DNA from: Humidesulfovibrio sp. | GTDB lineage: Bacteria; Desulfobacterota; Desulfovibrionia; Desulfovibrionales; Desulfovibrionaceae | Assembly: GCF_031082295.1 (NCBI RefSeq) | Contig: NZ_JAVHLD010000006.1 | Coordinates: 1 to 64,000 of the forward strand | Length of the DNA: 64,000 nucleotides | Direction of reading: 5' to 3' | Shown here: positions 36,151 through 43,914 of the stretch, in pieces | Position numbering within the stretch: the stretch's first letter is position 1 | Layout of the letters: the number at the start of each line of letters is the position of its first letter | Made by a program: the position numbers and the translations under genes | Notes under the pieces: model-generated | What the model was told of the DNA's origin: nothing | The model's input: the letters and a program-made list of their open reading frames with translations, nothing else | Database searches by the model: none

Positions 36151-37443
36151 CTAGCCGAAGACCCGCGCCATTACAGTAGACACGTGCCGCAGGTAATAGC
36201 AGGGGTCAAACAATCTTTCAAGAGTTTCTAGACTTAAGTTTTGGCGAATCTCGGGGTCGTTCAGCACCTCGTCCCTGAACGGGCGGCGCTGGTCCCAGGA
36301 GCGCATGGCCGCGGCCTGGACCATCTCGTAGGCCTTCTGCCGGGGCAGGCCCAGGTCCAGCAGGCCCACCAGCACGCGCTGGGAGTAGAACAGGCCGAAG
36401 GAGCTGTCGAGGTTGCGCGCCATGTTCTCGGGAATCACGCGCAGGTTCTTCAGGAGCCCGGCCAGGCGGTTCAGGATGTAGTCCGCCAGGATGGTGGAGT
36501 CGGGCATGATGACGCGCTCCACGCTGGAATGGCTGATGTCGCGCTCGTGCCAGAGCGGCATGTTCTCCATGCTGGCGATGGCGTTGGTGCGCAGCAGGCG
36601 AGAGAGCCCGCAGAGGTTCTCGGCGCTGATGGGGTTCTTCTTGTGCGGCATGGCGGATGAGCCCTTCTGGCCCTTGGCGAAGCCCTCCTCCACCTCCAGC
36701 ACCTCGGTGCGCTGCAGGTGCCGAAGCTCCGTGCACAGGCGCTCCACCCCGCCGCCCAGAAGCGCCAGGCTGGTGAAGTAGTGGGCGTGGCGGTCGCGCT
36801 GGACGATCTGCGTGCTCACCGGGTCGACGGCCAGGCCGAGGATCTCGCAGGCCATGGCCTCCAGCTCGGGCGAGAGGTGGGCGTAGGTGCCCACCGCGCC
36901 GGAAATCTTGCCCACGCGGATGTTCTCCACGGCGCTCGCGAAGCGCTCCTTGTGGCGGGCGAACTCCGCGTAGAAGCCGGTCATCTTGAGGCCGAAGCTG
37001 GTGGGCTCGGCGTGGATGCCGTGGGTGCGGCCCATGCACAGAAGGTCCTTGTGGGCCAGCGCCATGTCCTTCAGCACAGAGAGCACCTTGTCGATGTCGG
37101 CCAGGATCATCTTGCCCGCGCGCACCAGGAGCAGGGCGTTGGCGGTGTCGACGATGTCCGAGCTGGTGCAGCCCAGGTGGATGAACCGGGCGGCCGGGCC
37201 GACCTTCTCCTCCACCGCGGTCAGGAAGGCGATGACGTCGTGGCGGGTCTTCTCCTCGATCTCGAGGATGCGGTCCACGTCGAAGGCGGCCTTGGCGCGT
37301 ATCTCGGCCAGCTCCGGCTGGGGGATGACGCCAAGCTTGGCCCAGGCCTCGCACACGGCCAGCTCCACTTCGAGCCAGGAGCCGAAACGGGCCTCCATGG
37401 TCCACAGGGCTGCCATTTCAGGGCGGGAGTAACGTTCGATCAT
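36151..37443 (-). CDS. purB: Adenylosuccinate lyase
   Basis: Two steps of purine synthesis: SAICAR cleavage and adenylosuccinate to AMP. A 430-residue fumarase/aspartase-superfamily lyase. Conserved parts are FIHLGCTSSDIVDTANAL, MGRTHGIHAEPTSFG and the signature GSSAMPHKKNPISAENL near residue 264, with the catalytic Ser in the flexible loop. The downstream order with pyrE is compact (11 bases). A bidirectional hairpin with T runs lies just upstream (37489-37518). Confidence 0.96.
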   Translation of the reverse strand: MIERYSRPEMAALWTMEARFGSWLEVELAVCEAWAKLGVIPQPELAEIRAKAAFDVDRILEIEEKTRHDVIAFLTAVEEKVGPAARFIHLGCTSSDIVDTANALLLVRAGKMILADIDKVLSVLKDMALAHKDLLCMGRTHGIHAEPTSFGLKMTGFYAEFARHKERFASAVENIRVGKISGAVGTYAHLSPELEAMACEILGLAVDPVSTQIVQRDRHAHYFTSLALLGGGVERLCTELRHLQRTEVLEVEEGFAKGQKGSSAMPHKKNPISAENLCGLSRLLRTNAIASMENMPLWHERDISHSSVERVIMPDSTILADYILNRLAGLLKNLRVIPENMARNLDSSFGLFYSQRVLVGLLDLGLPRQKAYEMVQAAAMRSWDQRRPFRDEVLNDPEIRQNLSLETLERLFDPCYYLRHVSTVMARVFG

Positions 37444-37488
37444 CGGTCTCTTCCTGTTGGGTGCTTATGTTCGCGCCTGCGCGCACAT

Positions 37489-37518
37489 GAAAAAGGCAGC
37501 CGGGGGGCTGCCTTTTTT
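37489..37518. terminator. Strong terminator, probably bidirectional
   Basis: AAAAAGGCAGCC, a short G loop and GGCTGCCTTTTTT. On the minus strand it ends the FmdB gene, which lies upstream of purB. Confidence 0.88.
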
Positions 37519-37525
37519 CTCTGGT

Positions 37526-37834
37526 CTAGCTCGCCACCGTCGCGGGTGCCGGGGGCGCTTTCTCGGCAGGCTCGGCCTTGCCGGGACAGGCGCACGCGGC
37601 CTTGGGGGCCGGAGCGCCGCCCGCAGCCGCCGAGGCGGTCTCCGGGGGGGCGGGCCTGTCGGTGTAGCCGCTGGCATACCAGCCGCCGCCCTTGAGCACG
37701 AAGTTCGTGCTCGAGATGAGCCTGCTGGCCTGGCCGTTGCAAACCGGGCAAGGGATGTCCCGCTCCTCGTAGTCCTTCTGCCAGTCCTCGAAGATCTGCT
37801 TGCAGTCCTGGCAGCTGTACTCGTAGATGGGCAT
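37526..37834 (-). CDS. FmdB-family zinc-ribbon protein
   Basis: A 102-residue small protein. The FmdB zinc ribbon (residues 1-43: MPIYEYSCQDCKQIFE, then CPVCNGQ) is followed by SSTNFVLKGGGWYASGYT and a Pro/Ala-rich tail with CACPG. Members are putative regulators or metal chaperones. The start has a TTCCTCC complement upstream. It is followed by a terminator before purB. Confidence 0.88.
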   Translation of the reverse strand: MPIYEYSCQDCKQIFEDWQKDYEERDIPCPVCNGQASRLISSTNFVLKGGGWYASGYTDRPAPPETASAAAGGAPAPKAACACPGKAEPAEKAPPAPATVAS

Positions 37835-37917
37835 GTTTCTTCCTCCAGAGGGGGTCTGCCCGCCTGCGCGGGCCCTGAAAGGATGAGGCGGCCCGAGAGC
37901 CGCCCGCCAAACTTTGC

Positions 37918-38034
37918 CTATTTGCCCTTGGCCGCAGCCTTGGCCTCGCGGATGCGCTCCTTGAGACGCTCTTCGCGACGCTTGCGGCGACGATCGATTT
38001 CCTTCATGCGTTCAACTTTCTTGTGCTTGCCCAT
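37918..38034 (-). CDS. Short, very basic protein (38 residues), unknown
   Basis: MGKHKKVERMKEIDRRRKRR, followed by EERLKERIREAKAAAKGK: a highly charged single helix. The AGGAGG ribosome site at normal spacing supports translation from this ATG rather than the longer open frame. Such short Arg/Lys-rich proteins often bind RNA. It is the first of the minus-strand genes here and diverges from the 38224 gene. Confidence 0.7.
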   Translation of the reverse strand: MGKHKKVERMKEIDRRRKRREERLKERIREAKAAAKGK

Positions 38035-38144
38035 GTTTCCTCCTGGGAAATGCGCGTCTGGCGCGCCTTGGATGCGAGGGTTCCTAGCGCACATCGCGGC
38101 CCTTGTAAAGCGCCTGCGCACTCCCGCAGGCCGCCGGGTTCCAC

Positions 38145-38173
38145 TTGACGGGCGCGGATTTGATGCCCATTAT
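38145..38173 (+). promoter_or_regulatory. Sigma-70 promoter of the 38224 gene
   Basis: TTGACG (38145-38150), 17-base spacer, CATTAT (38168-38173), with the ATG 51 bases downstream. Confidence 0.65.
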
Positions 38174-38223
38174 CAAGGCAGCGGCCAAGTCCGCGACAAT
38201 CAATCCACTTTGAGGAGAACTTC

Positions 38224-38724
38224 ATGGCAGGCGACCAATACGCCTCGGCGGTGGCAGACATCGCCCAGGTGTTCATGTTTGAGCAGTGGCTGCGGCATTA
38301 TTTCGTTGTCGAGAAAGACGGCAAGCTGTTCATCGAGATCCCCCAGGACGACCTGACGGAGATCCACGGCAAGCTGGAGGGCCTTGGCGGCCTGGCCGAC
38401 ATGTTCAACAACAGCGAAATCACCTACGAGAAGTGCCAGGCCATGGTCTGCGCCTACGTCGGCGCGCGCTTCGACGGCTCCAAGTACGGCCCAGACGTTG
38501 TTGCCCGCACCCTGGACAGCAAGGCCTTCAAGATCGAGATGTACGTCTTCGGCGTGTGGCTCAAGGGGCACGAGTCCTTCCTCGATGCCGAGAAGCTGCC
38601 CTTCACCGAATGGATGGAGATGTACGAGGGCTGGAAGACCATGGACCAGGTCAAGGAATACCGCCGCAAGCTGGAGGCCGGCGGGGCCGACCCCAACACT
38701 TCTCCCAGCTCCTGCGTGCACTAA
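38224..38724 (+). CDS. Conserved-looking soluble protein, unknown
   Basis: A 166-residue acidic cytoplasmic protein without signal or membrane segment. Distinctive parts are MFEQWLRHYFVVEKDGKLFI, the block LGGLADMFNNSEITYEKCQA, and VFGVWLKGHESFLDAEKLPF. The tail GADPNTSPSSCVH ends in a Cys-Val-His. The family is not recognised. ATG at 38224 follows TGAGGAG. It has its own promoter and is followed within 12 bases by the sigma-54 site of the PilZ gene. Confidence 0.78.
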   Translation: MAGDQYASAVADIAQVFMFEQWLRHYFVVEKDGKLFIEIPQDDLTEIHGKLEGLGGLADMFNNSEITYEKCQAMVCAYVGARFDGSKYGPDVVARTLDSKAFKIEMYVFGVWLKGHESFLDAEKLPFTEWMEMYEGWKTMDQVKEYRRKLEAGGADPNTSPSSCVH

Positions 38725-38736
38725 AAACACTTGCCA

Positions 38737-38753
38737 CTGGCCCGGGGCTTGCA
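38737..38753 (+). promoter_or_regulatory. Near-consensus sigma-54 promoter of the PilZ gene
   Basis: CTGGCCCGGGGCTTGCA has GG and GC exactly 10 bases apart and differs from YTGGCACGrNNNTTGCW only by C for A. Transcription would start near 38764. A sigma-70 reading (TTGCCA 38731, 17 bases, TAAAGT 38754) overlaps and is weaker. Confidence 0.65.
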
Positions 38754-38771
38754 TAAAGTACAAAATTGACA

Positions 38772-38793
38772 AGGACCTGTTTCGACAGGTCCT
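38772..38793 (+). repeat. UUCG-tetraloop hairpin in the 5' leader of the PilZ mRNA
   Basis: AGGACCTGT and ACAGGTCCT form a perfect 9-bp stem around TTCG. It would sit at the very 5' end of the transcript from the promoter at 38737 and may stabilise it; there is no T run. Confidence 0.6.
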
Positions 38794-38823
38794 GACCTTT
38801 CATTTCACTCCAACCCGGCGAGG

Positions 38824-39708
38824 ATGTCTGCTGTGTGTGCACTATGGGCCAAGGCTGACGACGATTCCGCGCGCAAGCGCAAGCTCGTCATGGACTTGCT
38901 GGAGGACATCCGCGACCAGCGCGCCAAGCTCAAGCTCGACTTCGAGGACAGGATCACCAGCATCAAGGACATCACGGCCACCCTGCTCGACTACGACGCC
39001 ACGGGCATGACGCTTGAGGTGTCCGCCCTGAAGGGCGCCTCCGGCACCTGGATCGGCTCGGAGGTCTCCTGCTTCTTCCGCATCCGCGACCGGGAGACCA
39101 AGGGCCGCGAGCAGTTCCTGACCTTCGACGCGCGCATAAACGGCGTGGAGAAGCGTCCAAGCGGCATGGTCCACTTCATCCTGGCCCTGCCGGAAACGGT
39201 CAAGAGCGCCCAGCTTCGCCGCAGCGTGCGCGTCAGCGTGGATCAGCGCAAGGTGCCCACGCTCAAGTTCTGGCGCGAGCTGCCCTCAGGCATCATGGTT
39301 TCCGACGCCAAGCCCCTCATGGACAGCGCGACCGACGCCGCGCGCGGGCTCAAGGTGGACAATTTTTCCGCCAACGGCATGCGCCTGCTGGTGTCGAACT
39401 CCCTGATGAACTCGGTTTTGCCGGAGCAGCGCAAGGGCGAGCACTTCTCCTTCCACTTCGAGGCCGTGGCCGAGCCCGGCAGCCCGGCGGCGTCCTTCTG
39501 GGTCAACGCCGTGCTGCGCAACGTCTTCATGGACTCGCAAAAGGGCGAGACGGCGCTCGGCTTCGAGTTCATCTCCGAGGGCTTCATCGACGAATCCAGG
39601 CGTCTCGTCTGGCGGCCGCTCAAGTTCGACGAAGTCAGCGGCCTGGGCAAGTTCGTCTTCAAGTGGAATCTCGACCTGTACCGCGAGAAGGGCATCGGCG
39701 GGGCCTAG
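38824..39708 (+). CDS. PilZ-domain c-di-GMP-binding protein
   Basis: A 294-residue protein with an N-terminal regulatory region (LLEDIRDQRAKLKLDFEDRI) and a central YcgR-like beta fold (about 60-130). The PilZ domain covers about 135-270, with RRSVR (RxxxR) and DNFSANG matching the c-di-GMP site. A second PilZ protein is encoded at 14066. The start is uncertain: ATG 38824 has GAGG too close, while GTG 38833 has it at nine bases. Its sigma-54-type promoter suggests co-regulation with motility genes, since sigma-54 serves flagellar genes in many deltaproteobacteria. Confidence 0.83.
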   Translation: MSAVCALWAKADDDSARKRKLVMDLLEDIRDQRAKLKLDFEDRITSIKDITATLLDYDATGMTLEVSALKGASGTWIGSEVSCFFRIRDRETKGREQFLTFDARINGVEKRPSGMVHFILALPETVKSAQLRRSVRVSVDQRKVPTLKFWRELPSGIMVSDAKPLMDSATDAARGLKVDNFSANGMRLLVSNSLMNSVLPEQRKGEHFSFHFEAVAEPGSPAASFWVNAVLRNVFMDSQKGETALGFEFISEGFIDESRRLVWRPLKFDEVSGLGKFVFKWNLDLYREKGIGGA

Positions 39709-39738
39709 GCTCCCCGGCGCACGCGCCCCAATAGCCCC

Positions 39739-40152
39739 CTAGAACCCACGGATGATCGGCCTGACCTCGATGGGCGTATTGGCGTAGGGATCCGCCTGGG
39801 GCTTCTTCTTGCGCGGGGTGGTGCCCATGATGGTGTCGCCCGTCTCCTCGTCTCGGCCCAGGCGAATGCCGTCGGCATTGGGCGTGCTGATCTCGTAGTC
39901 GCGCCGGTTCTTGGCCGTGTCGATGTTCGGGAACTTCGACGGCCTGGGCTCCTCCGCCTGGGTCGTGTTGCCCGGCTGGGGCGCTGGCTGGGCCTTGGGC
40001 TTGAACTCCATGCGCACGGGCGGCGGCCCCGGCTCTGGCTCCTGGGGGGGGCTCACCGGGGCGCGCACCGCATTGGCCTGGGCCAGCGCCAGGACCGGAA
40101 CGAGCAGGACAAAAGCCGCCGCCAACACGAGCCTGCCGGTTTTCTGACGCAT
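39739..40152 (-). CDS. Proline-rich exported protein, unknown
   Basis: A 137-residue protein with an N-terminal signal peptide (MRQKTGRLVLAAAFVLLVPV, ending LALAQA). The mature part is Pro/Lys/Arg-rich (PPVRMEFKPKAQPAPQPGNT) and ends in a more ordered segment (NADGIRLGRDEETGDTIMGT). No domain is recognised. The start at 40152 has GGAGG upstream; the longer frame has no ribosome site. It converges on the PilZ gene. Confidence 0.75.
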   Translation of the reverse strand: MRQKTGRLVLAAAFVLLVPVLALAQANAVRAPVSPPQEPEPGPPPVRMEFKPKAQPAPQPGNTTQAEEPRPSKFPNIDTAKNRRDYEISTPNADGIRLGRDEETGDTIMGTTPRKKKPQADPYANTPIEVRPIIRGF

Positions 40153-40196
40153 GGTGCCTCCAGGGCTTCCGGGCCGCCAGGCCCGGGAATTAGGAT

Positions 40197-40225
40197 TTGA
40201 ATTGCGCGACGATTCAGTATATGCT
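40197..40225 (+). promoter_or_regulatory. Sigma-70 promoter of purM
   Basis: TTGAAT (40197-40202), 17-base spacer, TATGCT (40220-40225) in an AT-richer stretch 64 bases before the ATG. Confidence 0.55.
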
Positions 40226-40288
40226 TTATGCTCACAGTAACGCAACGGCCCAGGCCCGGGCCGGGCACCAAACAAAGGATCACGGAGC

Positions 40289-41350
40289 ATGTCCACCAAC
40301 CGCGCCGATGCCTACAAGGCCGCCGGGGTCAACATCGACGAGGCCAACCAGTTCGTGGAGCGCATCAAGGCCCTGGCCCAGAGCACGCACGGCAAGGGAG
40401 TGCTCTCCGGAATCGGCGGCTTCGGCGGCCTGTTCAAGCCTGACCTCAGCAACATTCATGCCCCGGTGCTCGTTTCCGGCACGGACGGCGTGGGCACCAA
40501 GCTCAAGCTGGCCTTCGCCTTCGCCGGGCACGACACCATCGGCATAGACCTGGTGGCCATGAGCGTCAACGATGTGCTGGTACAGGGCGCAAAGCCCCTG
40601 TTCTTCCTCGACTATTTCGCCACCGGCAAGCTCGACTCCGATGTCGCGGTGCGCGTTGTGGCGGGCATCGTGGAGGGCTGCAACCAGTCCAAGTGCGCGC
40701 TCCTGGGCGGAGAAACCGCCGAGATGCCCGGCTTCTACGCCGACGGCGAGTACGACCTCTCCGGCTTCTGCGTGGGCCTGGTGGACATGGACCGCATCGT
40801 GGACGGCTCCCAGGTCGGCCACGGCGACGTGATCATCGGCCTGGCCTCCACCGGCCCGCACGCCAACGGCTACTCGCTCATCCGCAAAATTTACAACGCC
40901 TCCGGCCTCAAGGGCGACGACCCGCTGCCCGGCGGCGACGGCGCCACCGTGGCCCAGGCCCTCATGGCGCCCACGCGCATCTACGTGCAGCCGGTGCTGA
41001 ACGTCCTGCGCGACCTGCCTGTGAAGGGCATGTGCCACATCACCGGCGGCGGCTTCTACGACAACCTGCCGCGCGTGCTGCCCAGCAGCGTGAGCGCGCA
41101 CGTGCGCTTCGGCTCCTGGCCGGTTCCGCCCGTGTTCAACTGGCTGAAGGACCAGGGCAAGCTGTCCTGGCCGGAGATGCTGCAGATCTTCAACACCGGC
41201 ATCGGCTACGCGCTCATCGTCAAGAAGGACGCCGTGGACGACGTCATGGACCGCCTCCAGGCAATGGACACGCCCGCCTTCGTCATCGGCGAGATCGCGC
41301 CGCGCGTGGGCGACGAGGAACAGGTGCAGGTGATTTTCCCGGAAGCCTAG
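40289..41350 (+). CDS. purM: Phosphoribosylformylglycinamidine cyclo-ligase (AIR synthetase)
   Basis: Purine synthesis: FGAM + ATP to AIR. The 353-residue protein has the PurM/ThiL-type fold with GIGGFGGLFKPD, VSGTDGVGTKLKLAF, GIDLVAMSVNDVLVQGA, LGGETAEMPGFY and THITGGGFYDNLPRVL-like blocks at the usual places. It is a single-gene unit with a promoter at 40197 and a terminator at 41377. Confidence 0.97.
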   Translation: MSTNRADAYKAAGVNIDEANQFVERIKALAQSTHGKGVLSGIGGFGGLFKPDLSNIHAPVLVSGTDGVGTKLKLAFAFAGHDTIGIDLVAMSVNDVLVQGAKPLFFLDYFATGKLDSDVAVRVVAGIVEGCNQSKCALLGGETAEMPGFYADGEYDLSGFCVGLVDMDRIVDGSQVGHGDVIIGLASTGPHANGYSLIRKIYNASGLKGDDPLPGGDGATVAQALMAPTRIYVQPVLNVLRDLPVKGMCHITGGGFYDNLPRVLPSSVSAHVRFGSWPVPPVFNWLKDQGKLSWPEMLQIFNTGIGYALIVKKDAVDDVMDRLQAMDTPAFVIGEIAPRVGDEEQVQVIFPEA

Positions 41351-41376
41351 GCCGCCCGCCTGACCCCCCGCACGCC

Positions 41377-41406
41377 AAAAGGCCCCGGTTGCCCGGGGCC
41401 TTTTTT
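41377..41406 (+). terminator. Rho-independent terminator after purM
   Basis: AAGGCCCCGG and CCGGGGCCTT with a TTGC loop, followed by a T run. Confidence 0.9.
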
Positions 41407-41424
41407 GTTGCGGTGAAGGGAGTC

Positions 41425-42081
41425 TTAAAACCCCAAATCCTCGCCCACCAGCACCACGTGGATGCGGTCCTTCACGCTGGAGCCCTCGATGACCGACCAG
41501 ATGTTGCAGATCTTGGTCTCGCTCATGCACTGGTGGCAGCGGCCGTCCTCCAGGCAGGGGTTCTTCAGGCCGTAGGCCTCGGCCAGGCGGATGTTGTTGG
41601 CCGGGGCGGCCACCGTGCGCACGCGGGCGTACGCTGCCTCCAGGTCCCAGGCCACCTTGTTCATGCCCACCACCAGGATGACCTTGGCCGGGCCGAAGGT
41701 CATGGCCGCCACGCGGTTGCCCGTGCCGTCCAGGTTCACCAGCCGCCCGTCCAGGGTGATGGCGTTGGTGCTGGCCACCATGACATCGGCCAGGAGCCCC
41801 TTGCGGCGCACATCCATGGCCGCCTCCTTGCCCAGGCCCGGGGCATAGGGGTCCATGAGGGTCACGCCGGGCTTCGCCGCGATGGCGGCCCACAGGCCCA
41901 GGCCGCCCACGGACTCCGAGCCGCAGCGGATGACGCTGGCCGGGCTGGGGATGAGGGAAAGCACCTCGGCCTTCGCCTCCTCCGCCGTGGCCACATAGCT
42001 GCCCGCCATCTTGCGGCGGTTCAGGTTCTTGATGAGCTTGTCGGCCTGCTTGGCGCGGTGCGCCAGTAGGTTCCTGTCCAT
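41425..42081 (-). CDS. LUD-domain protein (lactate utilisation type)
   Basis: A 218-residue LUD_dom (DUF162) protein of the LutC/YkgG kind: AAEEAKAEVLSLIPSPASVI-like start, GSESVGGLGLW, ASTNAITLDGRLVNLDGTGN (the family core), and VNLDGTGNRVAAM. A Cys cluster NPCLEDGRCHQCMSETKIC near the C-terminus may bind a metal. The ribosome site GAGGAG fixes the start at 42081. LUD proteins occur in lactate oxidation modules; no lutAB partners are adjacent here, so the role is inferred. Confidence 0.87.
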   Translation of the reverse strand: MDRNLLAHRAKQADKLIKNLNRRKMAGSYVATAEEAKAEVLSLIPSPASVIRCGSESVGGLGLWAAIAAKPGVTLMDPYAPGLGKEAAMDVRRKGLLADVMVASTNAITLDGRLVNLDGTGNRVAAMTFGPAKVILVVGMNKVAWDLEAAYARVRTVAAPANNIRLAEAYGLKNPCLEDGRCHQCMSETKICNIWSVIEGSSVKDRIHVVLVGEDLGF

Positions 42082-42187
42082 GCGCTTCCTCCTCAAGGTG
42101 TGCGGAATACTTGCTGAGGCGACTGTGCAGCCTGTCCCTCGCCGCGTCAACGCCGGGGCCACGCACACGGCTGACCGTCACGCAAGC

Positions 42188-42226
42188 AAAAGCCCCCGGC
42201 GCAAACTCTCGTCCGCGCCGGGGGCT
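42188..42226 (-). terminator. Terminator after amtB
   Basis: On the minus strand AGCCCCCGGCGC and GCGCCGGGGGCT form a 12-bp stem with a T-rich 3' side (TTTTGC). Confidence 0.85.
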
Positions 42227-42246
42227 GATTTTCGCAGGAGCCGCAG

Positions 42247-43509
42247 CTACATGCGCGAGCCCGCGTTGAGGCTGTCGGAGTAGGCCGTCTCGGTGTGCTC
42301 GGCCTGGTCCATGCCGGTGTTCTCGGCCTCGGCGCTGAGGCGCAGGCCCATGGTGGCGTTGATCGCCTTGAGCAGCACCCAGCTGACCACCAGGGCGTAC
42401 GCGCCCACGGCCAGCACGCCGATGGCCTGCGTGGTGAACTGGGCGGCGTTGCCGTAGAACAGGCCGTCCACGCCGTTGGGGTTCACGGCCTTGGTGGCCA
42501 GCAGGCCGGCCAGCAGCGTGCCGATGAGCCCGCCCAGGCCGTGGATGCCGATGACGTCCAGGGAGTCGTCGTAGCCCAGGCGCGCCTTGGCCATGACGCC
42601 CAGGTAGCAGGCGCCTCCCGCGATGAGCCCGATGACGATGGCCGAGGGCGCGGTGACGAACCCGGCCGCCGGGGTGATGGTGGCCAGGCCCGCCACGGCG
42701 CCGGAGGCCGCGCCAAGCGTCGTGGGCTTGCCCCGGTGCCACCACTCCACGATGATCCACATGGCCATGCCGGCCATGCCGCCCATGTGCGTGGCCACAA
42801 AGGCCGTGGCCGCGACGCCGTCGGCCGCGAGCGCGCTGCCGCCGTTGAAGCCGAACCAGCCGAACCACAAGAGCCCGGTGCCGAGCAGGGTCATGGGCAG
42901 GTTGTGCGGAAAGAACTGGCGCCTGCCGTACTCGCGGCGGGGGCCGATGACGAACACCGCGGCCAGGGCCGCCACGCCGCAGGTCAGGTGCACCACCAGC
43001 CCGCCCGCGAAGTCCACCACGCCCATGAGCTTGAGCCAGCCGCCCGCGCCCCAGACCCAGTGACAGACCGGGTTGTAGACCAGCACGGCCCAGAGCAGGC
43101 TGAACACCAGAAACGGCGCGAAGCGCACGCGCTCTGCAAAGGCGCCGGTGATGAGCGCCGGGGTGATGACCGCGAACATGCACTGGTAGATCATGAACAC
43201 CGAGTGCGGGATGGTGGCGGCGTAGTCGGCGTTGGGGGCGGCGCCCACGCCCGTGACCCAGGCCCAGGCCAGGTTGCCGGTGAGGCCCGCCACGTCCGGC
43301 CCGAAGCTCATGGAGTAGCCCAGGGCCACCCACTCCATGCTGATGAGGGCGATGAGGAAAAAGCTCTGCATGATGGTGCCGAGCACGTTCTTGCCGCGCA
43401 CCATGCCGCCATAAAACAGGGCCAGGCCCGGCGTCATGAGCAGCACCAGCGCGGCGCTGATGAGGATGAATGCGGTGTCACCCGCCTGGACCGTGGGCGC
43501 CTGGATCAT
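42247..43509 (-). CDS. amtB: Ammonium transporter
   Basis: A 420-residue inner-membrane channel of the Amt/Mep/Rh family with about 11 membrane segments. Landmarks are DTAFILISAALVLLMTPGLALFYGGM, DFAGGLVVHLTCG (pore His), GFNGGSALAADG and GALGGLIGTLLAG-like HxLGG sequence near the C-terminus (IHGLGGLIGTLLAG). I start at ATG 43509 (GGGAG eight bases upstream); two more in-frame starts exist up to 43536. No glnK is adjacent, unusual for amtB. The promoter probably lies in the AT-rich region 43612-43740. Confidence 0.94.
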   Translation of the reverse strand: MIQAPTVQAGDTAFILISAALVLLMTPGLALFYGGMVRGKNVLGTIMQSFFLIALISMEWVALGYSMSFGPDVAGLTGNLAWAWVTGVGAAPNADYAATIPHSVFMIYQCMFAVITPALITGAFAERVRFAPFLVFSLLWAVLVYNPVCHWVWGAGGWLKLMGVVDFAGGLVVHLTCGVAALAAVFVIGPRREYGRRQFFPHNLPMTLLGTGLLWFGWFGFNGGSALAADGVAATAFVATHMGGMAGMAMWIIVEWWHRGKPTTLGAASGAVAGLATITPAAGFVTAPSAIVIGLIAGGACYLGVMAKARLGYDDSLDVIGIHGLGGLIGTLLAGLLATKAVNPNGVDGLFYGNAAQFTTQAIGVLAVGAYALVVSWVLLKAINATMGLRLSAEAENTGMDQAEHTETAYSDSLNAGSRM

Positions 43510-43914
43510 GAGGGAGTCTCCCATTGCGTGGGGCACGGTGAACAGCTCCCGGCGCAAACGCCGCCGGAAATGGAGGGATGCCGCCTGCCCCTCGTGGCGG
43601 CGGAATCTTCTTTAGCCACAATTTTGGCCCCTGAAAAGCTAAAATTAGCACTAATTCTGACAATTTTGTATTAACATCCGGACAATCACGGAAATGACAC
43701 GAAATTTTCTTGTCGAAATTGACACAGGTGGAACAACAGGCCGCTGACATTTGCTCGTTTCTTGCCAATTACGGCACCTCGGCGCCAGCGCCGACAACCC
43801 GGTTGCCCGGGGAGCGCGGGTCTGGTATCTCTCGACATCGGCCGGGTTCGCCTGCCTGCCGCTCCATCACCCAAAGAGGTTCGCCAGAACGCTCCAAAGC
43901 CAAGCGAGGACGCC
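43510..43914. other. AT-rich divergent control region
   Basis: The roughly 400 bases between amtB (minus) and the HATPase-operon gene (plus) have no supported gene. The part 43612-43740 is clearly AT-rich for this genome and has a small palindrome (GCTAAAATTAGC). A sigma-70-like promoter for the plus-strand operon lies at 43803-43831. Confidence 0.55.
43803..43831 (+). promoter_or_regulatory. Candidate promoter of the HATPase/HisC/MFS operon
   Basis: TTGCCC (43803-43808), 17-base spacer, TATCTC (43826-43831). Confidence 0.5.

Noticed and set aside
38731-38759. Sigma-70 promoter TTGCCA-N17-TAAAGT for the PilZ gene
   Set aside because: It is possible, but the overlapping sigma-54 site matches its consensus much better.
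40280-43333. 1017-codon minus-strand frame opposite purM and through the LUD and amtB genes
   Set aside because: It has low-complexity composition and crosses three real genes and two terminators.
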